A stretch of DNA of 64,000 bases from Legionella sp. GTDB taxonomy: Bacteria; Pseudomonadota; Gammaproteobacteria; Legionellales; Legionellaceae. The translations under genes and the position numbers were made by a program. The stretch's first letter is position 1, and every line of letters begins with the position of its first letter. The DNA lies in contig JACCWN010000022.1 of the NCBI GenBank assembly GCA_013697625.1, positions 1 to 64,000 on the forward strand, written 5' to 3'. Shown piece after piece: positions 1 to 9,356 of this stretch. The notes under the pieces were generated by a model. The model searched no databases. It was not told where the DNA came from and saw only the letters and a program-made list of their open reading frames with translations.

Positions 1-49
1 CTTGGCCATAGGGTTCTCCCAAATCATCTGTATTTAAAAATGGCAACAT
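1..49 (-). CDS. Possible 5' end of a gene cut by the window edge
   Basis: An ATG on the minus strand (complement of 47-49) opens a frame that runs off the left edge for 16 codons, reading MLPFLNTDDLGEPYGQ. The sequence looks like the start of a real protein, but there is no strong ribosome binding site and too little of it to recognise a family. It would be transcribed away from the DUF4142 gene, which would make 50-358 a divergent promoter region. Confidence 0.3.
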   Translation of the reverse strand, partial: MLPFLNTDDLGEPYGQ

Positions 50-358
50 TAATCATTTTTCTCAGCGGAATCAAGGGCTTTGAAAAAATATGAGTGATGC
101 GGAATGGTATTGGATAATATGAGGACAGACTTGAGGAAATTTAGGCGGCTCGGGCGGCTATTTCGCGCCAGCGACTAATTATATATGCACCCAAGCAAAT
201 ATTTTTTTATAATACTTTTACTTAACTCATTACAATATCTAACTTTTATGTTATAAATTCATTGGGGAAAAAAGCAAATGAATGGTTATTTAGTAATTTT
301 AAACAAAAAAGCTCATAACTACTCATTATATTATCATAAGTTAACACAAGGAATTGTC

Positions 359-982
359 ATGAAACCTAATTTTTTAATACCTTTAGTTCTTGCTGGCTTT
401 ATTATGCCATCTTTTTGTACAGCTGATACAGCGCCAACTGCTGGTGCCAGTCAAACTCAGGCTGCGACAACGCAAGGTGATCAAGCCAACATGGGCTTTG
501 ATACTGTTCGTAAAGTTAAAATAATTGATAAGTTTGAAGTAAAAGCTGCTGACTTGATCATCGGTCTTAAAGGCAAAGCTGAACCAAAAGTTATTCAATA
601 TGCTAAAACACTGCGAAAAGACCACAGCGCTAACCTTAAAGAAATAAGTAAAATGAGTTTGCCTAAAGAATCTGATGCTACAGAATTAAAAGATTTGCAA
701 ACCAAATTAGATGAAAAATATAAGTCTTTAAAAGAATTAGATAAAAAACCTAAAGAACTTGTTCCTGCTTACTTAGATGCCATGATCGAAGGACATCAAG
801 AACTTTCAGAAATGTTAAATACAGCAATTTCAAGTGCGTCCAATGAGAAAGTTAAAAAATTCCTTGAAGATACACTTACACATGTTGATATGCATCTAAA
901 ACAAGCCAAAGAACTTAAAGAAGGAACACCTGGACAAACACCAGCACCTGCTCCAGCAACAACACCAGCACCAGCTAGTTAA
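359..982 (+). CDS. Exported DUF4142-type protein
   Basis: 207 aa. I start at the ATG at 359 rather than the in-frame ATG at 278, because 359 is preceded five bases upstream by AAGGAA and opens directly into a signal peptide (MKPNFLIPLVLAGFIMPSFC, then a TADTA-type cleavage area). The mature part is a Lys/Glu-rich helical domain of the DUF4142 type: an 'FDTVRKVKIIDKFEVKAADL' helix followed by 'KTLRKDHSANLKEI', the usual place for the conserved D-H pair. The last 20 or so residues are a Pro/Ala linker-like tail. DUF4142 proteins are periplasmic or outer-membrane-associated helical bundles of unknown function. The gene is monocistronic and ends in a good terminator. Confidence 0.75.
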   Translation: MKPNFLIPLVLAGFIMPSFCTADTAPTAGASQTQAATTQGDQANMGFDTVRKVKIIDKFEVKAADLIIGLKGKAEPKVIQYAKTLRKDHSANLKEISKMSLPKESDATELKDLQTKLDEKYKSLKELDKKPKELVPAYLDAMIEGHQELSEMLNTAISSASNEKVKKFLEDTLTHVDMHLKQAKELKEGTPGQTPAPAPATTPAPAS

Positions 983-1026
983 TCAACATCCCTCATCCCT
1001 CGACACAAAGCACGGAGGGAGTTTCT

Positions 1027-1062
1027 AAAGCGTTCATTAGTTATAGGATGGACGCTTTTTTT
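1027..1062 (+). terminator. Intrinsic terminator of the DUF4142 gene
   Basis: An 11-bp stem (AAAGCGTTCAT paired with ATGGACGCTTT, one G-U pair) closes a 10-nt loop and runs into a T tract at 1056-1062. It lies 45 bases after the stop codon. The A-rich 5' side could also terminate the minus-strand M17 gene, which ends at 1109. Confidence 0.85.
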
Positions 1063-1108
1063 ACACCATATCCATTAGATACATACCAATCCATAATCCC
1101 GTAAGCAC

Positions 1109-2476
1109 CTAGTACCCATATACCCTTAACAAATACTCTATCACCGAACGAAATCCTAGAGCTTCTCCACCCTCAGGTTTTCCTGGTCTGGATGACAAGT
1201 TCCAAGCCATTATATCAAAATGAACCCAGGGTAAAGAGGGTATAATAAAATGTTGAAGGAACAAAGCCGCTACAATGGCCCCGGCATAAGGTGAAGTGCT
1301 ACAATTTGATAAATCTGCGATACTTGAGTTAAATAAACTTTCGTAGGGGGCATACAAGGGCAAGCGCCACATAGGATCTTTAACTTTAAGCGAAGCATCC
1401 AATAAGTCAGTAGCAAGCGACTCTTGATTCGAAAACATCGCCGCGATGTCCGTACCCACAGCTACACGGGCAGCACCTGTTAGAGTGGAAAAATCAATGA
1501 TCAATTCAGGATCATCTTCACAGGCCTTTACCAAGGCATCGGCTAATACCAAACGGCCTTCAGCATCTGTGTTATCAATTTCAACTGTTAATTGATTACG
1601 CATGGTTAGTACATCACCAGGCCGTAGTGAATTAGGTCCTACTGAATTCTCCACTGCAGGTATTAGAACCCGAAGTCTGATAGGTAACTTATGGGACATA
1701 ATCCACTGTGCCAAACCAATGACATGGGCCGATCCTCCCATGTCTTTTTTCATCAAGCGCATGCCAGCAGAATTTTTAATGTTCAATCCGCCACTGTCAA
1801 AACACACGCCTTTACCAACCAGGGTCACCTTAGGATGTTTCTCCTCACCCCAAGTTAGGGATAAAAGACGAGGAGGTGACGCAGAAGCACGTCCAACGGC
1901 ATGGATGGCTGGAAAATTATGCTCAAGCAATTCATCTCCTACCCATTGTTGAAAGTGGCCACCTTGGGTTCGGGCTAATTGTTCAACTACAGCAGCCATG
2001 TCTTGAGGCCCCATACCATTTGCAGGGGTGTTAATCAAATCACGAACTAAGAAGATGGACTGCGCTAAATCTAAAATGCCTTTTAAATCTTCCGATTTCA
2101 CCATTAGAAGTCGTGGCACCATCTCAATTTTTTTATAGACATCAAATCGATATTGCGCAAGTGCCCAATTCACAGCGGCCCCATGACTTAAAATATGCTG
2201 CACTTGATAACTACCGACGGGTAATTGCAAAGCAGCATGAGCTAAAGCCAATTCTTGATTGCCCTCACCCATACCAACATAGGCTTTGATTACTAAACCA
2301 TTGGCATTATTGATACAACAATAATCACCAAGTTTGCCTTTGAAATCATTTTGTGCAAAACAATTGCGCTCAAATGGGGTTAAAGGCTCAAGATTTTCTT
2401 CCCATTGAGATTGGGTTAAGAGATACAAGGGAATGGCTTGCTCATTACCCGTTTCATAAAATAAATCTGCTTTCAC
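1109..2476 (-). CDS. Leucyl aminopeptidase family protein (M17)
   Basis: 455 aa. Cytosolic metallo-aminopeptidase of the PepA/PepB (M17) family, which removes N-terminal residues from peptides using two metal ions. The C-terminal catalytic domain shows the metal and active-site motifs: VGKGVCFDSGG, a downstream MKKDMGGSA, and the signature NTDAEGRLVLADAL. The frame stays open to 2614, but the likely start is the GTG at 2476: it sits just after the murJ stop, with AAGGA six bases upstream, and the upstream codons overlap murJ. The two genes should be translationally coupled. The exact paralogue (PepA, PepB or another) cannot be settled by reading. Confidence 0.9.
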   Translation of the reverse strand: MKADLFYETGNEQAIPLYLLTQSQWEENLEPLTPFERNCFAQNDFKGKLGDYCCINNANGLVIKAYVGMGEGNQELALAHAALQLPVGSYQVQHILSHGAAVNWALAQYRFDVYKKIEMVPRLLMVKSEDLKGILDLAQSIFLVRDLINTPANGMGPQDMAAVVEQLARTQGGHFQQWVGDELLEHNFPAIHAVGRASASPPRLLSLTWGEEKHPKVTLVGKGVCFDSGGLNIKNSAGMRLMKKDMGGSAHVIGLAQWIMSHKLPIRLRVLIPAVENSVGPNSLRPGDVLTMRNQLTVEIDNTDAEGRLVLADALVKACEDDPELIIDFSTLTGAARVAVGTDIAAMFSNQESLATDLLDASLKVKDPMWRLPLYAPYESLFNSSIADLSNCSTSPYAGAIVAALFLQHFIIPSLPWVHFDIMAWNLSSRPGKPEGGEALGFRSVIEYLLRVYGY

Positions 2477-2478
2477 TG

Positions 2479-4032
2479 TTATTCCTTCATCTGTCCACGA
2501 AATTGATTTGGTCTCATGCCGACCAAGCCTAAGATTAAGAAATAAATCCCAGCCGCGATAATAGCATGGCCCAATAAGGTACTGATACGCATCAAAGCGC
2601 CTAAACTTAACCAATAGTCAATGCTTCCCCGGGTATGTAACAAGTAAAAAGCCAGACCAAAGTTAGCAAAGAAAAGTTGTAAGCCAAACCTTAGCCATCC
2701 TGGTGAAGGTTGAAATATATTTCTTTTGAATAAAAAGTAAAGTAGGAGCCCGCAATTCACATAGCCTGCTATAGCAGAAGCTAAGGTTAATCCTGCATGT
2801 TTTAAGTGCCAGACTAGAATAGTACACAAGATTGTATTCACAACCATAGATATAGCACCCACTTTGACTGGGGTACTAACATCTTGACGTGCATAAAACC
2901 CTGATGCCAACACTTTAATCATCATAAAGGCTGGAACACCCAAGGCTAGGGTAAACAAACTCCTCTGTGTTTGGATGACGTCATTGGCTGTGAATCTACC
3001 ATAACCAAAACAACTGGCAATGAGTGGCATAGCAAATAAAGCCAGAGTTACCCCTGCAGGAATGCCTATTAAGGTGATGGCACGAAGGCCCCAATCCAAG
3101 GCCTTGGAAAAATGCTCCTCGCTTTTTTCAGTGTGCCGTCTGGATAGATGCGGCAAAATAACAGTGGCGATGGCTACTCCGAAAACCCCCAGAGGAAAAT
3201 CAGCCAACCTGTCAGTCCAAAATAGCCAGGAAACGCTACCAATTTGTAAAAAAGAGGCATAAATACTGTCAACCATCAAATTTAGCTGAGCAATGGATAC
3301 ACCAAATAAAGCTGGAACCATCAGTTTCATAACATGCCTAACACCTGGATCATTTTTTGCAACTCGAGGCCTTACAAGTAAACTACGCTGATGAAGAAAT
3401 GGAATTTGAAATATCAATTGTAAAAATCCTGCAATCAATACACCCCAAGCCAAACCCATGACTGGAATGGGTAAACTAGGACATAGGTACAATGCCGCCA
3501 GAATCATTGAAATATTCAGCAAAACAGGTGTAAATGCTGGTATCCCAAAATAACCATAGGTATTCAAGGTGGCGCCAGCCATAGCTGTTAAAGAAACCAA
3601 CATTAAATAGGGGAAAGTAATTCTAAGCATTTGTGTAGCTAAATCTGCACGTATACTGTCATGGCTAAAGCCTGGGGCAAATAAAAACACAATGGCAGGT
3701 GCTGCAATTATCCCCACCAAGGTAATCAAACTAAGGATGAAGGTTAAATAGCCCGAAATTCTGGCAATGAAAAGGCGTACATCCGCCTCAGAACGGGTTT
3801 TTTGATATTCGGCCAACACTGGCACAAACGCTTGAGCAAAGGCTCCTTCTGCAAACAAACGACGCATAAAATTAGGAATACGAAAGGCTACAATAAAGGC
3901 ATCCATGCCTGCTTGAGCACCAAAAAAGTTTGCAATGATGATGTCTCGCAAAAAGCCCATGATGCGAGAAGCGAAGGTCATAAGGGATACGAGTGTGGTG
4001 GAGCGCAGTAAGCTTTGTCTCTTCAGTCTCAT
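2479..4032 (-). CDS. murJ: Lipid II flippase MurJ
   Basis: 517 aa, normal length. Polytopic inner-membrane protein of the MOP superfamily that moves lipid II across the membrane for peptidoglycan synthesis. The N terminus has the conserved MurJ pattern: RSTTLVSLMTFASRIMGFLRD, then NFFGAQAGMDAFIVAFRIPN and RLFAEGAFAQAFVPVL. The usual 13-14 hydrophobic segments follow. Its stop codon lies two bases before the GTG of the aminopeptidase gene, so the two form an operon. The upstream gap (4033-4610) contains two palindromic repeats. Confidence 0.97.
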   Translation of the reverse strand: MRLKRQSLLRSTTLVSLMTFASRIMGFLRDIIIANFFGAQAGMDAFIVAFRIPNFMRRLFAEGAFAQAFVPVLAEYQKTRSEADVRLFIARISGYLTFILSLITLVGIIAAPAIVFLFAPGFSHDSIRADLATQMLRITFPYLMLVSLTAMAGATLNTYGYFGIPAFTPVLLNISMILAALYLCPSLPIPVMGLAWGVLIAGFLQLIFQIPFLHQRSLLVRPRVAKNDPGVRHVMKLMVPALFGVSIAQLNLMVDSIYASFLQIGSVSWLFWTDRLADFPLGVFGVAIATVILPHLSRRHTEKSEEHFSKALDWGLRAITLIGIPAGVTLALFAMPLIASCFGYGRFTANDVIQTQRSLFTLALGVPAFMMIKVLASGFYARQDVSTPVKVGAISMVVNTILCTILVWHLKHAGLTLASAIAGYVNCGLLLYFLFKRNIFQPSPGWLRFGLQLFFANFGLAFYLLHTRGSIDYWLSLGALMRISTLLGHAIIAAGIYFLILGLVGMRPNQFRGQMKE

Positions 4033-4186
4033 GGGGCTTTCAAATAGAAGGAATGATTAAAATTCTGATGATATGCTATACCAAACTAACTGTCACTAAA
4101 AACAGTTGAGAGAACAGGCTGGGATGAGAATTATCTCACTAAGGTGATTATGGGGTTGTATAAATTGATCCCATCTACTCTAAGCG

Positions 4187-4348
4187 TGAATGCTGTCATC
4201 CCGAGCCACCCAGAATTAACTTTTGTCCTCTGGATAACAGCGAGGGATTCTCCGGGTGTATCACTGAGCATGGTGCTATAACGGGAATCCCTCGCTGTTA
4301 CCCTGATGACATTTGTTAATACAGAGTGGCTCGGGATGACAGCATTCA
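4187..4348. repeat. Long nested palindromic repeat, copy A
   Basis: The outer arms are a perfect 23-bp inverted repeat: TGAATGCTGTCATCCCGAGC... at 4187-4209 and its complement at 4326-4348. A second inverted pair lies inside (GGATAACAGCGAGGGATTC against GGAATCCCTCGCTGTTACC). The core reads like copy D and like the reverse complement of copies B and C. No protein is encoded; an apparent frame through it is only a product of the symmetry. Confidence 0.85.
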
Positions 4349-4375
4349 AGCTCGGCAAGGGCATTCTAAAGTGAC

Positions 4376-4520
4376 GTCATCCCGAGCCATTCAGCGCTGG
4401 CTTATGTCATCAGGATAACAGCTAGGATTTCCGTGTATAGCACCATGCTGCGTGATATTCCCAGAGATCCCTCGCTGTTATCCTGATGACATAAGTGAAT
4501 ACCGAGTGGCTCGGGATGAC
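4376..4520. repeat. Long nested palindromic repeat, copy B
   Basis: The ends are GTCATCCCGAGCC and GGCTCGGGATGAC. The inner pair, TTATGTCATCAGGATAACAGC and its exact complement, is a perfect 21-bp inverted repeat. The centre contains GTGTATAGCACCATGCTGCG, shared with the other copies. It lies 27 bp from copy A, in the opposite orientation by core sequence. The rest of the 4033-4610 gap shows nothing else clear. Confidence 0.85.
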
Positions 4521-4610
4521 GGCATTCACGCTCAGAGTAAGCGCATCTAATTTTGAAAATAAATACGTAAGTGCTTTATACAGCATAAAGCATTGTTCTA
4601 TTCATAACAT

Positions 4611-4805
4611 TTAAGAATAGTTTAAGATTATGATCAATAATCCTATAAATGCAATCAATAAAAGGCTTAAGAGGCCCATGCTGTGGAGGCTTTTGTTTAA
4701 ATTGTACTTACTGAATAATTCGGGTCTATTTTTTATAGTGCGGTACAGGATGAACAGAATCAATCCTGCGCCTAACAAACCTAGAATTTGGTATAAAGTA
4801 TTCAT
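4611..4805 (-). CDS. Small two-helix membrane protein
   Basis: 64 aa. Two predicted transmembrane helices (about residues 5-23 and 43-61) are joined by a basic loop containing KNRPELFSKYNLNKS. The ATG lies three bases after the flavin reductase stop, and the sequence AAGGA in that gene's last codons serves as ribosome binding site, so it is most likely the third gene of a ubiD-fre-orf unit. I do not recognise the family. The opposite-strand frame over the same bases looks like a shadow. Confidence 0.6.
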   Translation of the reverse strand: MNTLYQILGLLGAGLILFILYRTIKNRPELFSKYNLNKSLHSMGLLSLLLIAFIGLLIIILNYS

Positions 4806-4808
4806 GCA

Positions 4809-5504
4809 TTATTTTCCTTCATAAGTTAAGGCATCAGAAAAAATATGTGCTGGAGATACACCTGCCTGTACTAAAGTATCCCGTGTACTATATACCATAT
4901 CGAATGGACCGCTGATAACTATCTGCCAATCCTTGAGATCTTGTAAATGGTTGTTCAGCACTGCTACAGTTAAATTGTCCTTGTTCTCATCTGAGATGGA
5001 TGAAAAATAATTAAATCGGCTGCTGTGTATTTGCCAATTTTTTATTTTTTCATCCAGATATAGGTCATTTTGTGAGCGGGCAACCCAATATAGCTCAAAC
5101 ATTCTGCTATCATCAAGTGTCAATAATTGCTCAATCATAGCATGCACTGGGGCAACGCCCGTGCCTCCGGCAAGGAATAGTATTGGACGCTTAGGCTCTA
5201 GATGATTTATGCTGCATGTACCAAAGGGAAGCGCCACAGGTATGCTTCCATGGGCTTTGATGTATGCAAATAATTGCTGATGACAAGGGTTATCTTTACT
5301 GTGTCGTATATGTAATTCGTATTGATGTGCGCCTAATGGTGCATTGGCTATGGAAAAGCTTAAGGCCTCGTCTTCCAGGATGATTTTTAAATATTGCCCT
5401 GCCTCATAATCAATATATTGGGTAGGCTTTAAGATGAGTTGTACTATGCTGTCCGTGAGTGGCGATATTTTTTCAATTTGTGCATTAATTGATTTTTCTG
5501 TCAT
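4809..5504 (-). CDS. fre: NAD(P)H-flavin reductase (Fre/LuxG type)
   Basis: 231 aa, the size of E. coli Fre. The N-terminal FAD-binding barrel contains [11 protein letters not shown] and FSIANAP (the R-x-Y-S/T-type flavin motif in degenerate form). The C-terminal NAD(P)-binding domain has [15 protein letters not shown] and ends with [14 protein letters not shown] and a terminal F-x-D-A pattern. Such enzymes reduce free FMN or riboflavin. The start overlaps the ubiD stop by four bases (ATGA), so expression is coupled to ubiD, which needs prenylated FMN made from reduced FMN. Confidence 0.9.
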   Translation of the reverse strand: MTEKSINAQIEKISPLTDSIVQLILKPTQYIDYEAGQYLKIILEDEALSFSIANAPLGAHQYELHIRHSKDNPCHQQLFAYIKAHGSIPVALPFGTCSINHLEPKRPILFLAGGTGVAPVHAMIEQLLTLDDSRMFELYWVARSQNDLYLDEKIKNWQIHSSRFNYFSSISDENKDNLTVAVLNNHLQDLKDWQIVISGPFDMVYSTRDTLVQAGVSPAHIFSDALTYEGK

Positions 5505-6970
5505 TCGTCCAATCCTAGAAAAGACCAGTACTTATTTACTTTAGTTATTACGGCCTCATCCATTTGAATGGGTTTACCCCAAGCTCTTTGAGTTTCGCTG
5601 GCCCATTTAGAGGTGGCATCCATCCCCATTTTTGACCCAAGGCCTGAAATAGGTGAAGCAAAATCAAGGTAATCTATGGGTGTATTGTCCATCATTACAG
5701 TGTCTCGTATAGGATCCATCCTTGTGGTTATTGCCCAGACTACGTCTTCCCAATTGCGTGCATTGATATCATCATCACATACGATGACAAATTTAGTGTA
5801 CATAAATTGTCTTAAAAAAGACCATACCGCCATCATGATGCGCTTGGCATGTCCAGGATACTGTTTTTTTATGGTTACAATGGCCAATCGATAAGAACAG
5901 CCTTCTGGAGGCAGATAAAAATCTACAATTTCTGGAAATTGTTTTTGTAACAGAGGAATGAAAACCTCATTCAAAGCAACACCTAATATAGCCGGTTCAT
6001 CAGGTGGCCGACCTGTATGCGTACTGTGATAAATTGGCTTATCACGGTGGGTTATTCTTTCCACAGTAAAGACCGGAAAGGACTGGATCTCATTATAATA
6101 CCCCGTATGGTCCCCAAAAGGGCCTTCAGGTGCTTCTACACCAGGCTCAAGAGTACCTTCTAAAATTATTTCTGCCGTAGCGGGCACATGAAGATCATTA
6201 CCTATACATTTTGTAAGTTGGGTTCTTTGGCCGCGTAACAGGCCTGCGAAGGCATATTCAGATAAAGAATCAGGCACGGGTGTTACAGCTGCAAGGATTG
6301 TTGCAGGATCTGCGCCTAGAGTTACAGCTATGGGAAAAGGCTGGCCAGGATTTGATTGTTGCCAAGCTTGATAATCCAGAGCTCCACCTCTATGTGAGAG
6401 CCAACGCATGATCAATTTATTTTTACCAATGACTTGTTGTCTGTAAATGCCCATGTTTTCACGAGACTGGTTAGGCCCCTTGGTGGTAACCATACCCCAA
6501 GTGATAAGCGGTGCAGCATCTTCCGGCCAACAGGTTTGAATGGGCAGTTTGGTTAAATCTACCTCATCTTTTTCAAACACATGGGTTTGACATAAGGCAG
6601 ACCCCACGATTTTAGGTGCCATGTTGAATGCTTGCTTTAAAAGGGGTAACTTGTTAAAAGCATCTTTGAAACCTTTGGGCGGCTCAGGCTCTTTTAAAGC
6701 AGCTAATAATTTACCCACTTCTCTTAAAGCTTGGATGCTTTCTTCGCCCATACCTAAGGCTACTCGTTGGACCGTTCCAAAAAGATTGGTTAACACAGGT
6801 AATTGATGGTTTGAAGGATTGGTAAATAAAAGAGCTGGGCCACCAGCGCGCAATACGCGATCGCTGATGACTGTCATTTCAAGATTTGGAGAAACGGAAT
6901 AATCAATTCGTTTTAATAATTTTCTTGATTCGAGTTGAGTTAAAAAGTCTCTTAAATCAGTGTATTTCAT
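5501..6970 (-). CDS. ubiD: 4-hydroxy-3-polyprenylbenzoate decarboxylase UbiD
   Basis: 489 aa, full length. Decarboxylates the prenylated hydroxybenzoate intermediate of ubiquinone synthesis using prenylated FMN and a metal ion. Recognisable blocks: [12 protein letters not shown] at the N terminus, [20 protein letters not shown] in the cofactor-binding half, [23 protein letters not shown] with the catalytic acidic residues, and [19 protein letters not shown] near the C terminus. It follows rho on the same strand with a 16-bp gap and is followed by an overlapping flavin reductase gene. Confidence 0.97.
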   Translation of the reverse strand: MKYTDLRDFLTQLESRKLLKRIDYSVSPNLEMTVISDRVLRAGGPALLFTNPSNHQLPVLTNLFGTVQRVALGMGEESIQALREVGKLLAALKEPEPPKGFKDAFNKLPLLKQAFNMAPKIVGSALCQTHVFEKDEVDLTKLPIQTCWPEDAAPLITWGMVTTKGPNQSRENMGIYRQQVIGKNKLIMRWLSHRGGALDYQAWQQSNPGQPFPIAVTLGADPATILAAVTPVPDSLSEYAFAGLLRGQRTQLTKCIGNDLHVPATAEIILEGTLEPGVEAPEGPFGDHTGYYNEIQSFPVFTVERITHRDKPIYHSTHTGRPPDEPAILGVALNEVFIPLLQKQFPEIVDFYLPPEGCSYRLAIVTIKKQYPGHAKRIMMAVWSFLRQFMYTKFVIVCDDDINARNWEDVVWAITTRMDPIRDTVMMDNTPIDYLDFASPISGLGSKMGMDATSKWASETQRAWGKPIQMDEAVITKVNKYWSFLGLDE

Positions 6971-6986
6971 GGGTATTAACCCTCTG

Positions 6987-8249
6987 CTACTCTTGTCTTT
7001 TCATGGCTTCAAAGAACTCTGCATTGGTTTTATAATTCTTCATTCTTTCAATTAAGAACTCAATTGCATCACACTCATCCATAGACTGAAGAATTTTTCG
7101 TAAGATCCAGGTGCGCTGCAGATCTTCTGGACTTAACAACAAATCCTCACGACGGGTGCCCGAGCGGTTGATATTAATAGCAGGGAATATACGACGTTCT
7201 GCGCTTACACGACTCAAATGTATTTCCATGTTACCAGTTCCCTTGAATTCTTCGTAGATGACTTCATCCATTTTCGAACCAGTGTCAACCAAAGCCGTTG
7301 CAATAATGGTCAAACTTCCGCCTTCTTCAATGTTACGTGCAGCCCCATATAAGCGTTTGGGTCTTTGCAAGGCATTCGCATCCACACCACCAGAAAGCAC
7401 CTTACCAGAAGAGGGAATGACGGTGTTGTAGGCTCTTGCTAAGCGGGTTATGGAGTCAAGTAAAATGACCACATCTCTTTTGTGTTCAACCAATCGCTTG
7501 GCTTTTTCTATGACCATTTCTGCCACTTGGACATGACGGTTGGCCGGTTCATCAAAAGTACTGGCAACCACTTCGCCTTTGATAGAACGTTGCATTTCAG
7601 TCACTTCTTCAGGACGCTCGTCAATCAATAAGACGATGAGATAGCATTCAGGATAATTTTTTTCAATGGCGCGAGCAATATTTTGTAACATCAATGTCTT
7701 ACCAGCCTTGGGAGGAGACACAATCAATCCACGCTGTCCACGACCAAAAGGTGCACATAAATCGACAACTCTAGCTGTTAAATCTTCGGTACTGCCATTG
7801 CCTTGTTCCATGACTAAACGTTCGCAGGCGAATAAGGGTGTAAGATTTTCAAAAAGAATTTTACGTTTTGCGCTCTCAGGTGAGTCGTAGTTTATCTCAT
7901 CAACTTTTAATAAGGCAAAATACCGTTCACTGTCTTTTGGTGGACGAATTTTACCAGAAATGGTATCACCAGAGCGTAAACCAAAGCGTTTGATTTGACT
8001 TGGAGAGACATAAATGTCATCTGGACCCGCCAAGTAAGAACCATCGGCTGAGCGTAAGAACCCAAAGCCATCGGTCAAAACTTCTAATACACCATCGCCA
8101 TGGATATCTGCTCCCTTTAAAGCATGGGCTTTAAGGATGGCAAAAATGATTTCTTTTTTGACCATGCGGGAGGCGTTTTCGATACCGGTCTCTTGTGCAA
8201 TGTTAAAGAGTTCGGCAATAGGTAATTGCTTAAGTTCACTAAGATTCAT
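6987..8249 (-). CDS. rho: Transcription termination factor Rho
   Basis: 420 aa, against 419 in E. coli. Hexameric RNA-dependent ATPase that terminates transcription. I start at the ATG at 8249 ([15 protein letters not shown]), the family's usual N terminus; an in-frame GTG at 8258 adds three residues. The N-terminal cold-shock-like RNA-binding domain contains [22 protein letters not shown]. The ATPase core has the P-loop SPPKAGKT, the Walker B stretch [17 protein letters not shown] and the Q-loop/secondary-site region [14 protein letters not shown]. trxA lies upstream on the same strand, as in E. coli. Confidence 0.97.
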   Translation of the reverse strand: MNLSELKQLPIAELFNIAQETGIENASRMVKKEIIFAILKAHALKGADIHGDGVLEVLTDGFGFLRSADGSYLAGPDDIYVSPSQIKRFGLRSGDTISGKIRPPKDSERYFALLKVDEINYDSPESAKRKILFENLTPLFACERLVMEQGNGSTEDLTARVVDLCAPFGRGQRGLIVSPPKAGKTLMLQNIARAIEKNYPECYLIVLLIDERPEEVTEMQRSIKGEVVASTFDEPANRHVQVAEMVIEKAKRLVEHKRDVVILLDSITRLARAYNTVIPSSGKVLSGGVDANALQRPKRLYGAARNIEEGGSLTIIATALVDTGSKMDEVIYEEFKGTGNMEIHLSRVSAERRIFPAININRSGTRREDLLLSPEDLQRTWILRKILQSMDECDAIEFLIERMKNYKTNAEFFEAMKRQE

Positions 8250-8580
8250 ACTTCTCACTTGATATATTGTTTAAATGAATTGAATTTTCCGAGAAAATTT
8301 TATTAGGGAATGGTAGCAAGAGATTCTGCTACGATAGTATATGGCGACTTTGATATTCAAACATAGCCCATACAGTTTCACAAGGCTATCATAGCTTTAA
8401 TATAAAATCCAATATTTGAAAGAAAAAAATTTTAAATTTTATTAGAAGAGGGGATTGTAATTTTTAGTTGACAGCTTTGTTATACACGGCTGTCAAGCTA
8501 AAAAGGCTGGATTTTGACTTACTAAATTATATGACTGCTAAAACAAGCTTATCTAAGCTCACTAAACCATTTGGTTTATT
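8250..8580 (-). other. Untranslated gap between trxA and rho (possible rho leader)
   Basis: 331 bp with no convincing gene. It holds a short perfect palindrome next to the trxA stop (AAACCATTTGGTTT, 8565-8578) and an 8-bp inverted repeat, TTGACAGC/GCTGTCAA, at about 8467-8494. Neither is followed by a T tract on the minus strand. In enterobacteria the rho leader is the site of autoregulation by Rho; its length and position fit such a role here, but nothing in the sequence proves it. Confidence 0.4.
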
Positions 8581-8907
8581 TCAAATATGGCTTTCGACAA
8601 AAGCGATTAATTGTGATTTAGATAATAAACCCATTTTAACAGCTTCAACTTGTCCGTTTTTAAATAAAATCAAAGTGGGAATACTCATCACGCCATATTT
8701 TGAAGGTGTTTGGGGATTTTCATCTATATTAATTTTTGCAAAATAAAGATCATTGGAATGAGATACAGCCACTTCCTCTAGAATAGGCGTTAAAGCTCGA
8801 CAGGGGCCACACCATTGCGCCCAAAAATCCACCAAGACCGGTTTGGAGCTGTTGATTACTTCTTGTTCAAAGTTTGCATCAGTTACTGTTTTGATTTGGT
8901 CGCTCAT
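8581..8907 (-). CDS. trxA: Thioredoxin 1
   Basis: 108 aa, normal length. Cytosolic protein disulfide reductase. The active site WCGPC lies at residues 32-36 (Cys33 and Cys36), in the usual context VDFWAQWCGPCRALTPILEE. The cis-proline loop is SIPTLILFKNG. It precedes rho on the minus strand, the conserved trxA-rho arrangement of gammaproteobacteria. Confidence 0.97.
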   Translation of the reverse strand: MSDQIKTVTDANFEQEVINSSKPVLVDFWAQWCGPCRALTPILEEVAVSHSNDLYFAKINIDENPQTPSKYGVMSIPTLILFKNGQVEAVKMGLLSKSQLIAFVESHI

Positions 8908-9133
8908 AAAATAACCTCGGTAAGTAAAATGTGTATTCTTACACTAATTATAACTGGAAAAAATGGTTTTATCATTTATTTTGATCTTTAAAGTATTAAT
9001 TTATATGGGGACAAAAGGATAAAATACCTCCTTGTTTAGCAAAAGCGAAAATCATCAGGGTAAAAGTAAGTCCTATATTTTCAGTTCAATAGTTCCCTTT
9101 ATTAGGTCTAGATTTTCCCCTAAGTCACCAAAG

Positions 9134-9212
9134 GTAGCCTGTATTAGCGCCAGCGTAATACAGGATCTTTCCTGAATGAACACCTGTATTACGCTTCGCT
9201 AATACAGGCTAC
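9134..9212. repeat. CCTGTATTA-type palindromic repeat, copy 1
   Basis: The ends are a perfect 16-bp inverted repeat (GTAGCCTGTATTAGCG and its complement). Each arm is itself a smaller inverted repeat (CCTGTATTA ... TAATACAGG), so the unit can form a cruciform. It shares the string CTGAATG-ACACCTGTATTACG with the copy near 44.4 kb. It lies in the otherwise empty 8908-9356 gap between trxA and rsmE. Confidence 0.8.
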
Positions 9213-9356
9213 ATTGATGACGATTTAAGCTTGTGACAAGCTTGGATAGATTGGGGAAACAGGGTTAACCACAGGTAGAGTATATTCTGTATCCTCAGAA
9301 TGTCTTTCTCCAGTAAAATAGTGTATTGAAATACCACATAAAGCTTAAGGTATAAT

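Noticed and set aside
4131-4364. Minus-strand frame of 77 codons with a repeat-like protein sequence
   Set aside because: It runs through palindromic repeat copy A; the open frame is a by-product of the symmetry and has no ribosome binding site.
4187-4520. CRISPR array suspected from closely spaced repeats
   Set aside because: There are only two units of about 150 bp, mutually inverted and internally palindromic; no short direct repeats with unique spacers are seen anywhere in the window.
4630-4824. Plus-strand 64-codon frame opposite the small membrane protein
   Set aside because: The minus-strand frame has a two-helix hydrophobic pattern and is coupled to the upstream gene; this one has neither and looks like a shadow.
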